From the NCBI GenBank assembly GCA_021442745.1, contig JABUSI010000238.1, forward strand, positions 1 to 7,783: a DNA stretch of 7,783 nucleotides, written 5' to 3'. The position numbers were made by a program, and so were the translations under genes. Origin of the DNA: Erysipelotrichaceae bacterium (GTDB lineage: Bacteria > Bacillota_I > Bacilli_A > Erysipelotrichales > Erysipelotrichaceae). The notes below the pieces were generated by a model. The model saw nothing but the letters and a program-made list of their open reading frames with translations, made no database searches and had not been told where the DNA came from. Every line of letters begins with the position of its first letter. The stretch's first letter is position 1. Shown here one piece after another: positions 1-5,453 of the stretch.

Positions 1-22
1 GCCAGTGAATTCACTGGCTTTT
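1..22 (+). terminator. Weak hairpin with short T-run upstream of the GH32 gene
   Basis: Bases 1-18 (GCCAGTGAATTCACTGGC) are a perfect palindrome that folds as a 7-bp stem with an AATT loop, followed by TTTT and then GTGT. It looks like a weak intrinsic terminator or attenuator belonging to a gene left of the window. Only 22 bases separate it from the GH32 start codon, and that stretch holds a ribosome binding site but no recognisable promoter. The GH32 gene is therefore probably transcribed through this hairpin. A dyad operator for a LacI-type sugar regulator is an alternative reading that the sequence alone does not exclude. Confidence 0.5.
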
Positions 23-40
23 GTGTAAAAAGGAGGACAT

Positions 41-1441
41 ATGAAAACAACTACGACGGCAGAGGAAATCCGCAAGGCGTATGAAAACCGGACTGTAAGA
101 GAAGACGATCCGTATCGGTTACGGCTTCATCTGATGCCTCCGGTCGGCTGGATGAACGATCCCAACGGGTTGTGTCAGAAAGACGGTACGTATCATATCT
201 TTTATCAGTTCAGTCCGCAGAGCGTATGGGGCGGCAATAAGGCGTGGGGACACTATACCACAACGGATTTTCTTCATTATACCGATTGCGGGATTGCGTT
301 ATATCCGGATACGGACTTGGACAGGGATGGTGTGTATTCCGGCAGTGCCGTCACAAAGGATGATGTGATGCATATTTTTTATACCGGAAACGTGATGGAA
401 GAAGGCAATCACGATTATGTGCATACCGGAAGAGGGCATAATGTGATGCATGTGACAAGCAGGGACGGTTTTTCTTTTTCTGCCAGACAATGTGTCTTTA
501 CCAATGCGGATTATCCCAAAGAGTGTACGTGTCATGTACGGGATCCGAAAGTGGAGAAAATCGGTGACAGGTACTACATGGTATTGGGAGCCCGGACAAA
601 GGATGACAAGGGAAGGATTCTGTTGTATGAAAGCACGGATCTGGAAACGTTTGTGTACTGCGGAGATTTCCATACGGAATATACGTTTGGGTATATGTGG
701 GAATGTCCGGGGCTTGTTAACCTGGAGGGAAATCTGTTTCTGATGCTTTCTCCGCAGGGAATCCCCGCTGAAACGTATCGGTATCAGAATGTGCACAATA
801 ACGGGTATTTCACGTTAAAGGGGACGATACCGACGGCACAATGTGTAAAAGAGTTTACCGAACTGGATATCGGATTTGACTTCTATGCTCCGCAGACGTT
901 TGTCGATGAGAAAGGGCGTACGATTCTGATTGGATGGATGGGATTGGGGGATACGGATTACACCAATCCGACTACAGAATACGGATGGCAGCATGCCCTG
1001 ACCTTGCCCAGACAACTGAAGGCGGTTAACGGGAAACTGACGCAGACGGTCATTGAGGAACTGACAGAGTTGCGTACCTCGGAACGGTATTGTCCGGCAA
1101 ATGAAATCTGTCAGCCCGCTGATAATGTATTTGAACTGGAAATTCCGGTTACGAAAGAATCCTTTTCGTTACAACTGCGAAGTGATGTAACAATTACGCA
1201 AGATCACGGTGTGTTTGCCTTGTCCATGGGGAAATCCGGCTACGGGCGTACCGTAAGGCAGGCTCAAATGGAAACTTTACGAAATCTTCGTGTGTTCAGC
1301 GACACGTCTTCACTGGAAATCTTTCTGAATGACGGAGAGGTGGCATGTACAACGCGCATATACGATCCGGATACCACGATTGTATGCAGCGAAGGGTATA
1401 CCATCTATACGTATGATGCGATTCACTTGAAAAAAATGTAG
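41..1441 (+). CDS. scrB: GH32 family sucrose/sucrose-6-phosphate hydrolase (beta-fructofuranosidase)
   Basis: This 466-residue enzyme hydrolyses the beta-fructosidic bond of sucrose or, after PTS uptake, sucrose-6-phosphate. It has no signal peptide and should be cytoplasmic. GH32 signatures are all present: WMNDPNG at residues 37-43 with nucleophile Asp40, YSGSAV at 99-104, RDP at 167-169 with the transition-state-stabilising Asp168, and WECPG at 220-224 with acid/base Glu221. FYAPQT at 281-286 follows, and the C-terminal beta-sandwich contains SLEIFLNDG at 424-432. Length is normal for the family. AGGAGG at 31-36 supports the ATG at 41. The last codons (LKKM, then TAG) lie inside the first copy of a direct repeat that continues downstream, and no terminator follows the gene. 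Whether the natural substrate is phosphorylated cannot be told here; scrB is the conventional name for this type, and the PTS partner is outside the window. Confidence 0.93.
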   Translation: MKTTTTAEEIRKAYENRTVREDDPYRLRLHLMPPVGWMNDPNGLCQKDGTYHIFYQFSPQSVWGGNKAWGHYTTTDFLHYTDCGIALYPDTDLDRDGVYSGSAVTKDDVMHIFYTGNVMEEGNHDYVHTGRGHNVMHVTSRDGFSFSARQCVFTNADYPKECTCHVRDPKVEKIGDRYYMVLGARTKDDKGRILLYESTDLETFVYCGDFHTEYTFGYMWECPGLVNLEGNLFLMLSPQGIPAETYRYQNVHNNGYFTLKGTIPTAQCVKEFTELDIGFDFYAPQTFVDEKGRTILIGWMGLGDTDYTNPTTEYGWQHALTLPRQLKAVNGKLTQTVIEELTELRTSERYCPANEICQPADNVFELEIPVTKESFSLQLRSDVTITQDHGVFALSMGKSGYGRTVRQAQMETLRNLRVFSDTSSLEIFLNDGEVACTTRIYDPDTTIVCSEGYTIYTYDAIHLKKM

Positions 1442-1536
1442 CAGGAAGCCGATTTTACTTGAAAAAAATGTGTTTAATAAGTAAATTAACTTGAAAAAAA
1501 TGTGATGAACATGGGTTTTTTACTTGAAAAAAATGT
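1425..1536 (+). repeat. Array of four identical 15-bp direct repeats, 32-33 bp period
   Basis: ACTTGAAAAAAATGT occurs without a mismatch at 1425-1439, 1457-1471, 1489-1503 and 1522-1536. Start-to-start distances are 32, 32 and 33 bp, with spacers of 17, 17 and 18 bp that are not alike. The period is close to three turns of B-DNA, so all copies, and their A7 tracts, face the same side of the helix. Copy 1 includes the end of the GH32 coding region and its stop; copy 4 runs into the extended -10 element of the ATPase gene. I see no other copy in the window. The layout suggests an operator or nucleoprotein-assembly array, but no binding protein is shown by the sequence. Confidence 0.93.
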
Positions 1537-1544
1537 GTTATAAT
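1536..1544 (+). promoter_or_regulatory. Extended -10 promoter for the ATPase gene
   Basis: TGTTATAAT matches the extended -10 consensus (TGn before a perfect TATAAT at 1539-1544). No good -35 hexamer lies 16-18 bp upstream; that zone is a T-run (1516-1521). Repeat copy 4 ends on the first T of this element, so a protein bound to the repeat would sit exactly where RNA polymerase contacts the spacer and -35 region. Predicted transcription start is near 1551, giving a leader of about 60 nt. Confidence 0.7.
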
Positions 1545-1612
1545 GCGATGTAACAGATAAAAAAGTTTGATTATATCGGGTTTTTTTTGAATGTTACAGG
1601 AGGTGACGACTT

Positions 1613-2908
1613 GTGGAGCGACTGTTAATGGATAAATTGATTCAATGGAAAGAGAAGGAACATCGTAAGCCCCTGGTATTGTATGGGGCAAGACAAGTCG
1701 GAAAAACATGGCTGATGATGGAGTTCGGAAGGACACAATATCAGTCAGTAGCATATACTTCGTTCTTTAATAACGAACGGATGAAAAGAGTGTTTGATGC
1801 AGATTACGATACAGACCGGATTCTGATGAATATTTCTGCGGAATCCGGCGTTCGTGTCATACCGGAAGAAACGCTGATTATTCTGGATGAAATTCAGGAG
1901 GCACCGAAGGCACTGGAAGCGTTGAAGTATTTTTGTGAGCAAGCCGGCGAATATCACGTGATTGCGGCGGGTTCCATGCCGGGACTTTCGATTCATGAAG
2001 GTGTATCTTATCCGGTGGGTAAGGTAGAGGAACTTACGTTGTATCCGATGAGCTTTGAAGAGTATCTTCTGGCCTTGGATCAAAGAGAATTGTATACTCT
2101 TCTGAAAGAAAAAAAGTATGAATGGATGACGGATCTGAAAGAAAAGTATCTGGAACAATTAAAAAACTACTTCTATGTCGGAGGTATGCCGGAAGCCGTT
2201 AAGTGTTTTGCACAACGGAGAGACTACAATGAAGTTCGTACGATTCAGGAAACGCTGTTACGACAGTACAGGAGGGATTTCGGCAAGCACGCAAAAGAAG
2301 AAATGAGAACACGTATTGTACAGGTATGGAATTCCATACCGGTGCAGCTTGCGAAAGAAAACAAGAAATTCTTTTTCGGTGATATCAAAAAAGGTGCCCG
2401 TATGAAGGATTTTGAACTGGCAATACAGTGGCTGGAAGATTACGGGGTTGTATATAAAGTGCCGCGTGTTCATAAACCGGCAGTACCGTTAAAGGGGTAT
2501 GAAGATTTTTCGGCATTTAAACTGTATCTTCTGGACGTGGGCCTGGTATCGGCTTTGTCCGGTATGACAACAAGAATGTTGCTGGAAGAGGATGCAACGT
2601 TTGTGGAATTTAAAGGAGCTTTGACGGAGAACTATGTTTTGCAGCAACTGAAGGCGAATACTTCCTTCGGGATTGCTTATTACTCCGTGGATTCCAATTA
2701 TGAACTGGATTTCCTTCTGCAGATGCCGGAATATGGAATTGTTCCGGTGGAAGTGAAGGCGAATGAAAACCTTCGCGCAAAAAGTTTTAAAACGTTTTGT
2801 GAAAAGAATAAGCCGGAACTGGCAATCCGTACGTCCCGGTCGGATTACCGTAAGGAGTCCTGGATGGTAAACATTCCGCTGTATGCCATCGGTACAATCG
2901 ATCAATAA
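1613..2908 (+). CDS. AAA ATPase with C-terminal DUF4143 / PD-(D/E)XK nuclease-like domain
   Basis: The 431-residue product belongs to the AAA_14/DUF4143 ATP-binding proteins, a widespread family of unknown cellular role. Walker A is GARQVGKT at 25-32, Walker B is LIILDE at 88-93, and a sensor-like AAGS lies at 118-121. The family block PVGKVEELTLYPMSFEEYL follows at 134-152 and GGMPEAV at 190-196. The C-terminal domain has KLYLLDVGL (303-311), GALTENYV (335-342), then ELDFLL (364-369) and VPVEVKA (377-383). Asp366, Glu380 and Lys382 fit a PD-(D/E)XK nuclease active site, so both ATPase and nuclease-like centres look intact. The start is GTG at 1613, chosen because a near-perfect AGGAGGTGA (1598-1606) lies 6 nt upstream. 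It is a single-gene unit with its own promoter and terminator, preceded by the repeat array. DNA-directed activity is plausible by fold but undemonstrated. Confidence 0.92.
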   Translation: MERLLMDKLIQWKEKEHRKPLVLYGARQVGKTWLMMEFGRTQYQSVAYTSFFNNERMKRVFDADYDTDRILMNISAESGVRVIPEETLIILDEIQEAPKALEALKYFCEQAGEYHVIAAGSMPGLSIHEGVSYPVGKVEELTLYPMSFEEYLLALDQRELYTLLKEKKYEWMTDLKEKYLEQLKNYFYVGGMPEAVKCFAQRRDYNEVRTIQETLLRQYRRDFGKHAKEEMRTRIVQVWNSIPVQLAKENKKFFFGDIKKGARMKDFELAIQWLEDYGVVYKVPRVHKPAVPLKGYEDFSAFKLYLLDVGLVSALSGMTTRMLLEEDATFVEFKGALTENYVLQQLKANTSFGIAYYSVDSNYELDFLLQMPEYGIVPVEVKANENLRAKSFKTFCEKNKPELAIRTSRSDYRKESWMVNIPLYAIGTIDQ

Positions 2909-2938
2909 AAACACAGGAGGTATTAACCTCCTGTGTTT
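2909..2938. terminator. Bidirectional terminator between the ATPase and PAP2 genes
   Basis: A 13-bp perfect stem (2909-2921 with 2926-2938) closes an ATTA loop immediately after the ATPase stop codon. In the + direction the T-tail is short (TTTG); in the - direction the stem is followed by TTTTTATTG, a better tail. It therefore probably ends both convergent transcripts, more efficiently for the PAP2 gene. Confidence 0.88.
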
Positions 2939-2943
2939 GCGTA

Positions 2944-3627
2944 CTAATGATGTTTCTTTCCTTTGATAAGAGTGGTGCAGACGAAGAATGCGGATAACAG
3001 TGTTCCGGAAATCAGTAATCCGGCAAGGATATCCGTAATCCAGTGAACACCGGACAGGGTTCTGGCGATGACGGTTATTGCGGATAAGCCGTAGCAGGCA
3101 AGACAGACAAGCGGGAAGACGGGACTGTCTTTTAAATATGTACGGAGGACTGTCGGGGCACTGCAGTATACCACAATGGCCAGCATGGTGTGGGATGACG
3201 GGAAGGATGCTTCCGGCATCAGTTCGCCTTCCATAAGAAGCGGGCGGAAGTTCAGAGGAACTTTTTCGAAGAATACGTACAGGACAATGGTGCATACGTA
3301 TAAGAGTCCGAGGGCAATGATGTTCTGATCCATTTTCTTTAAACTTTTATGATGAATCAGCTGGGCAAGGCCGATGATGCCGAATCCTGCACACAGGATC
3401 AGACATAAGTAACCGGACAGTTTGGAAATGACGTACCACAGGTTGCTGAAACCAATCAGATCCCGTACCCATCCGTTCAGATGTGACAATCCGACGGACG
3501 TATCACAAGGGCCGATCGGTGCTCTGTCAATCAGTAATACAACAACAGAAAACAATACGGTAATCCCTGTCATCAGGATCAGTGCCGATTGTTTTTTCTT
3601 CAGTTCATTTTTCCATTTCAAACTCAT
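2944..3627 (-). CDS. PAP2 superfamily membrane phosphatase
   Basis: This 227-residue integral membrane protein is a type-2 phosphatidic acid phosphatase-like enzyme that would remove phosphate from a lipid (di)phosphate at the membrane. The three catalytic motifs are visible: a KVPLNFRP version of motif C1 at 122-129, PSSH at 144-147 (C2, His147), and R189...GVHWITD at 193-199 (C3, His195 and Asp199). C1 has five rather than six residues between Lys and RP. About five or six hydrophobic helices are evident, roughly at 15-33, 62-90, 104-120, 147-160, 170-188 and 197-220. I start at the ATG at 3627 (MSLKWKNEL), preceded by AAGAGAG, because a longer frame reading back to 3813 has no ribosome binding site and would cross the predicted promoter. 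Substrate is unknown; undecaprenyl diphosphate or phosphatidate/phosphatidylglycerophosphate are family possibilities. Convergent with the ATPase gene, divergent from the unknown gene at 3873. Confidence 0.9.
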   Translation of the reverse strand: MSLKWKNELKKKQSALILMTGITVLFSVVVLLIDRAPIGPCDTSVGLSHLNGWVRDLIGFSNLWYVISKLSGYLCLILCAGFGIIGLAQLIHHKSLKKMDQNIIALGLLYVCTIVLYVFFEKVPLNFRPLLMEGELMPEASFPSSHTMLAIVVYCSAPTVLRTYLKDSPVFPLVCLACYGLSAITVIARTLSGVHWITDILAGLLISGTLLSAFFVCTTLIKGKKHH

Positions 3628-3664
3628 AGCATCTCTCTTTTCTATTCGCAAATCAATGTAAATT

Positions 3665-3673
3665 ATTCTATCA
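3665..3673 (-). promoter_or_regulatory. Possible extended -10 promoter for the PAP2 gene
   Basis: On the minus strand TGATAGAAT gives TGn plus TAGAAT (5 of 6 matches to TATAAT), with no convincing -35. It lies 38 bp upstream of the chosen PAP2 start codon, giving a leader of about 30 nt. Confidence 0.45.
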
Positions 3674-3765
3674 TAAATCGGTAAAATAAGGGGAAAAAGA
3701 ATACGCTTTCGTAAAATCGGCAGGGAAAGTTCAGTTTCTCTTAAGATGAAATAAAGTAACATAAA

Positions 3766-3779
3766 TGGAAGCGTTTTCA
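3766..3779 (+). promoter_or_regulatory. CcpA-like catabolite response element (cre) candidate
   Basis: TGGAAGCGTTTTCA matches the Bacillota cre consensus TGWAANCGNTNWCA at every fixed position except the third (G for A/T). It is centred about 55 bp upstream of the predicted start of transcription of the gene at 3873, just above its -35, a placement seen in CcpA-activated promoters. It is the only such site I found in the window; a chance match is possible. Confidence 0.5.
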
Positions 3780-3792
3780 CGACGCTGTGCTG

Positions 3793-3821
3793 TAGAGAAT
3801 TATGTATATACATTGTATAAT
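3793..3821 (+). promoter_or_regulatory. Promoter for the unknown gene at 3873, with internal palindrome
   Basis: A perfect TATAAT at 3816-3821 is paired with TAGAGA at 3793-3798 (4 of 6 to TTGACA) across a 17-bp spacer. The spacer contains the 12-bp perfect palindrome ATGTATATACAT (3802-3813), well placed to act as an operator. Transcription would begin near 3828, leaving a 45-nt leader. Confidence 0.65.
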
Positions 3822-3872
3822 ACAGTCGAAACCCCGACCATTTTTACCAACTCAGATTTCAGGAGGAAAAAC

Positions 3873-4700
3873 ATGGCACTGTATGATGCGTTTTCTGCAG
3901 TTTTACCGGAAGGTGCTGCGGAAGCGAAGTATGACGTGGATTTCGACGGAACGGCAAAAGAGTATCTGGAACAAGCGGATTCTTCTTTGATTACCGAACT
4001 GTTGAATGCACTCGAAGAGGCGGAAGTTTCCGTCAGCGTTTGTACGAATTTCCGTATGAACATTACCGATAACGTAACGAATCAGATCATTCGTTACCGG
4101 GATGCGTACAAGATCCCGCAACCGGCATTGGTTTGCCCGTATATTCTGTACTGGACACAGGACGGAAAAGGGAAAGCCGTTATTGTTTCGGATTGTGAGG
4201 ATGGCGGTTATCTGTACGCGAAGGGCTTGTATTATTGCTTTACGGAACCGAACGGGTTCTTTGACAAAGCAAGAAATGATGTTCTGGCACTGACGATTTT
4301 CGGTGAAGAAACGCAAGCCTTGGTTTCTCATATCCAGAATATTCAGAAGGGTAAGTATAGTGTGGGGGCTGTACAACGCCAGTTTGATCGCAAGTACGTA
4401 AAGGATATGGAAAACCTGAAAACTCTGTGTGTGGATACGGCAAATCGTCTGATCGAACACGTGAAGACAGTCGTGTGCAACATGGAAGACCGCGGGCCGG
4501 CTATTTATGATACGGTAGCGAAGTGCTTCTTGTTGAAGAAGACGATGTACGTACAGTTTATGATGACGAAGAATCTTCTGGACGGAAGATTCGGCGGAGA
4601 CATCAGAAAACAACGGCAGGCGGCAAAACAATATACGGATGAGATTCCGCTGATGTCCTATTCGGATATGTGGCGGTATCAGACTCCTGCGGAAGTATAG
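3873..4700 (+). CDS. Uncharacterised soluble protein, 275 residues
   Basis: I do not recognise this protein. The start at ATG 3873 is firm: AGGAGG at 3861-3866 lies 6 nt upstream and a promoter lies at 3793-3821. An in-frame ATG at 3765 is upstream of that promoter and is not used. The 275-residue product has no signal peptide or membrane segment. The N-terminal part (to about 60) is acidic, with repeated Glu/Asp-Ala helices. The middle (about 85-145) looks like an alpha/beta domain with hydrophobic strands such as ALVCPYILYW (85-94) and KAVIVSD (101-107). The C-terminal third (about 155-255) is helical and rich in Lys, Arg and Gln. Seven cysteines (57, 88, 108, 122, 186, 202, 218) are scattered without a CxxC motif. 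It is a monocistronic gene with its own terminator, possibly under catabolite control. Codon use matches its neighbours, so recent transfer is not suggested. Confidence 0.85.
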   Translation: MALYDAFSAVLPEGAAEAKYDVDFDGTAKEYLEQADSSLITELLNALEEAEVSVSVCTNFRMNITDNVTNQIIRYRDAYKIPQPALVCPYILYWTQDGKGKAVIVSDCEDGGYLYAKGLYYCFTEPNGFFDKARNDVLALTIFGEETQALVSHIQNIQKGKYSVGAVQRQFDRKYVKDMENLKTLCVDTANRLIEHVKTVVCNMEDRGPAIYDTVAKCFLLKKTMYVQFMMTKNLLDGRFGGDIRKQRQAAKQYTDEIPLMSYSDMWRYQTPAEV

Positions 4701-4706
4701 AAAAAC

Positions 4707-4732
4707 AGACCTGAGAAATCGGGTCTTTTTTT
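4707..4732 (+). terminator. Intrinsic terminator of the unknown gene
   Basis: AGACCTGA (4707-4714) pairs with TCGGGTCT (4719-4726) as an 8-bp stem with one G-T wobble, closed by a GNRA-type GAAA loop. A run of seven Ts (4726-4732) follows. It starts 6 bp after the stop codon; the upstream A-run could also give weak termination in the other direction. Confidence 0.9.
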
Positions 4733-4765
4733 CGTTTTGCGACAAAAAACGCAGATTCCTCATAC

Positions 4766-4803
4766 AAAAAAGAAGCTCCTGTGATCAGTTCACAGGGGCT
4801 TCT
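4766..4803 (-). terminator. Intrinsic terminator overlapping the end of yigZ
   Basis: On the minus strand a 14-bp stem with one A-C mismatch (4790-4803 with 4771-4784) closes a 5-base loop and runs into TTTTTT (4771-4766). The 5' arm is coding sequence for the last codons of YigZ and the TGA stop (4787-4785) is in the loop, so the terminator lies partly inside the gene. Confidence 0.88.
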
Positions 4804-5384
4804 GTCTGTATGGTTTCGATAAATTCCGGCATGTATCTGCCATTGGTCAGTTCCTGAATGACGGTATCAATCGGGGACTGGCACAAGTAGGTGAACGTAA
4901 CCAGTTCGCCATAGTCTTTGTCTTCGATTTCCACCAGGTCTTTCAGCGCGAATTCCATTTTTCCGATGTAATCGTAGCTGAAGGATACCATATAACGGTG
5001 ACGGGGCTGAATTTCGGTTAATACGCTGTTGTGAATGGCTTCGTTGGTGACTTTTCCGTATGCCCGGATTAATCCGCCGGCACCTAATTTAATACCGCCG
5101 AAATAGCGGACGACAACGGCATGAACGTCTTCCAGGTTATTCTTGCGTAAGGCTTCCAGAATCGGCATACCGGCGGTACCGGAAGGCTCTCCGTCATCGT
5201 TGGAACGCTGGATGGTATTTCCTACCACTAAGCCGTAACAGTGATGCGTTGCGTCGGGGTGTTCCTTCTTGATTGCCTGCAGCTGTTCTTTCGCTTCGTC
5301 GGCGGAAAAACAACGCATCAGGTAGCAGATAAACTCCGAACGTTCGATTGTGACGGAATGTATTAAATTTTCTTTAATTCTCAT
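4785..5384 (-). CDS. yigZ: YigZ/IMPACT family protein (UPF0029 plus DUF1949)
   Basis: This 199-residue protein belongs to the YigZ/YvyE group, bacterial relatives of eukaryotic IMPACT, a regulator of translation-stress signalling. The bacterial biochemical role is unsettled. The N-terminal UPF0029 domain (about 1-115) carries DDGEPSGTAGMP at 63-74 and VRYFGGIKLGAGGLIRAYG at 92-110, the family signature. The C-terminal 130-190 region fits the ferredoxin-like DUF1949 domain. Length is typical (about 200-215). I start at ATG 5384 (MRIKENLIHS), with GGTGA five bases upstream. An ATG 24 bp earlier (5408) overlaps the predicted -10 and would not be transcribed. The gene is monocistronic, convergent with the unknown gene and divergent from the LCP gene, with which it shares an interlocked promoter region. 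Its terminator begins inside the coding sequence. Confidence 0.93.
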   Translation of the reverse strand: MRIKENLIHSVTIERSEFICYLMRCFSADEAKEQLQAIKKEHPDATHHCYGLVVGNTIQRSNDDGEPSGTAGMPILEALRKNNLEDVHAVVVRYFGGIKLGAGGLIRAYGKVTNEAIHNSVLTEIQPRHRYMVSFSYDYIGKMEFALKDLVEIEDKDYGELVTFTYLCQSPIDTVIQELTNGRYMPEFIETIQTEAPVN

Positions 5385-5399
5385 AGAATCACCGACAAC

Positions 5400-5428
5400 A
5401 TTATACAACCGGGAAAGGTTTGTGGTAA
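5400..5428 (-). promoter_or_regulatory. yigZ promoter
   Basis: Minus-strand TATAAT (5405-5400) is perfect. TTACCA (5428-5423, 4 of 6 to TTGACA) lies 17 bp upstream, or TTTACC with 18 bp. The predicted start of transcription near 5393 gives a leader of only about 9 nt, with the Shine-Dalgarno GGTGA at its very 5' end. Confidence 0.65.
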
Positions 5429-5431
5429 ACT
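5402..5431 (+). promoter_or_regulatory. Possible promoter for the LCP-HAD transcription unit
   Basis: TGGTAAACT (5423-5431) gives an extended -10 (TGn plus TAAACT, 4 of 6 matches). TATACA at 5402-5407 is a plausible -35 (4 of 6) at 18 bp. Transcription would begin near 5438, just upstream of the AGAGGTG ribosome binding site at 5441-5447. It almost completely overlaps the yigZ promoter on the other strand. Confidence 0.45.
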
Positions 5432-5453
5432 AACAAAGTGAGAGGTGTTTACT

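Noticed and set aside
1425..1536. Possible CRISPR array
   Set aside because: Repeats are only 15 bp, there are four, spacers are 17-18 bp and no cas gene is nearby; too short for any CRISPR type.
1524..1544. TTGAAA within repeat copy 4 as the -35 of the ATPase promoter
   Set aside because: The gap to TATAAT is only 9 bp, too short; the TGn before TATAAT supports an extended -10 promoter instead.
1455..1754. Minus-strand 99-residue frame across the repeat array
   Set aside because: It only reads the repeats in antisense (recurring HFFQ) and overlaps the start of the ATPase gene; no promoter or ribosome binding site supports it.
2489..3295. Minus-strand 268-residue frame over the ends of the ATPase and PAP2 genes
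   Set aside because: It crosses a strong bidirectional terminator, is in a different frame from PAP2, and its basic, His/Arg-rich product resembles no family; a shadow of two well-supported genes.
2944..3627. Shortened K(x5)RP motif in the PAP2 protein as a sign of inactivity
   Set aside because: The other two motifs are intact, and as I recall this small Bacillota PAP2 subgroup commonly carries an NFRP/NYRP-type first motif, so it is more likely a subgroup trait.
3628..3813. 62-residue N-terminal extension of the PAP2 protein
   Set aside because: It lacks a ribosome binding site, spans the predicted promoter, and PAP2 homologues start near the MSLKWKN position.
3903..4763. Minus-strand 286-residue frame antisense to the unknown gene
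   Set aside because: The plus-strand gene has the promoter, AGGAGG and terminator; the antisense product is Arg/Ile-rich with no motif and would read through that terminator region.
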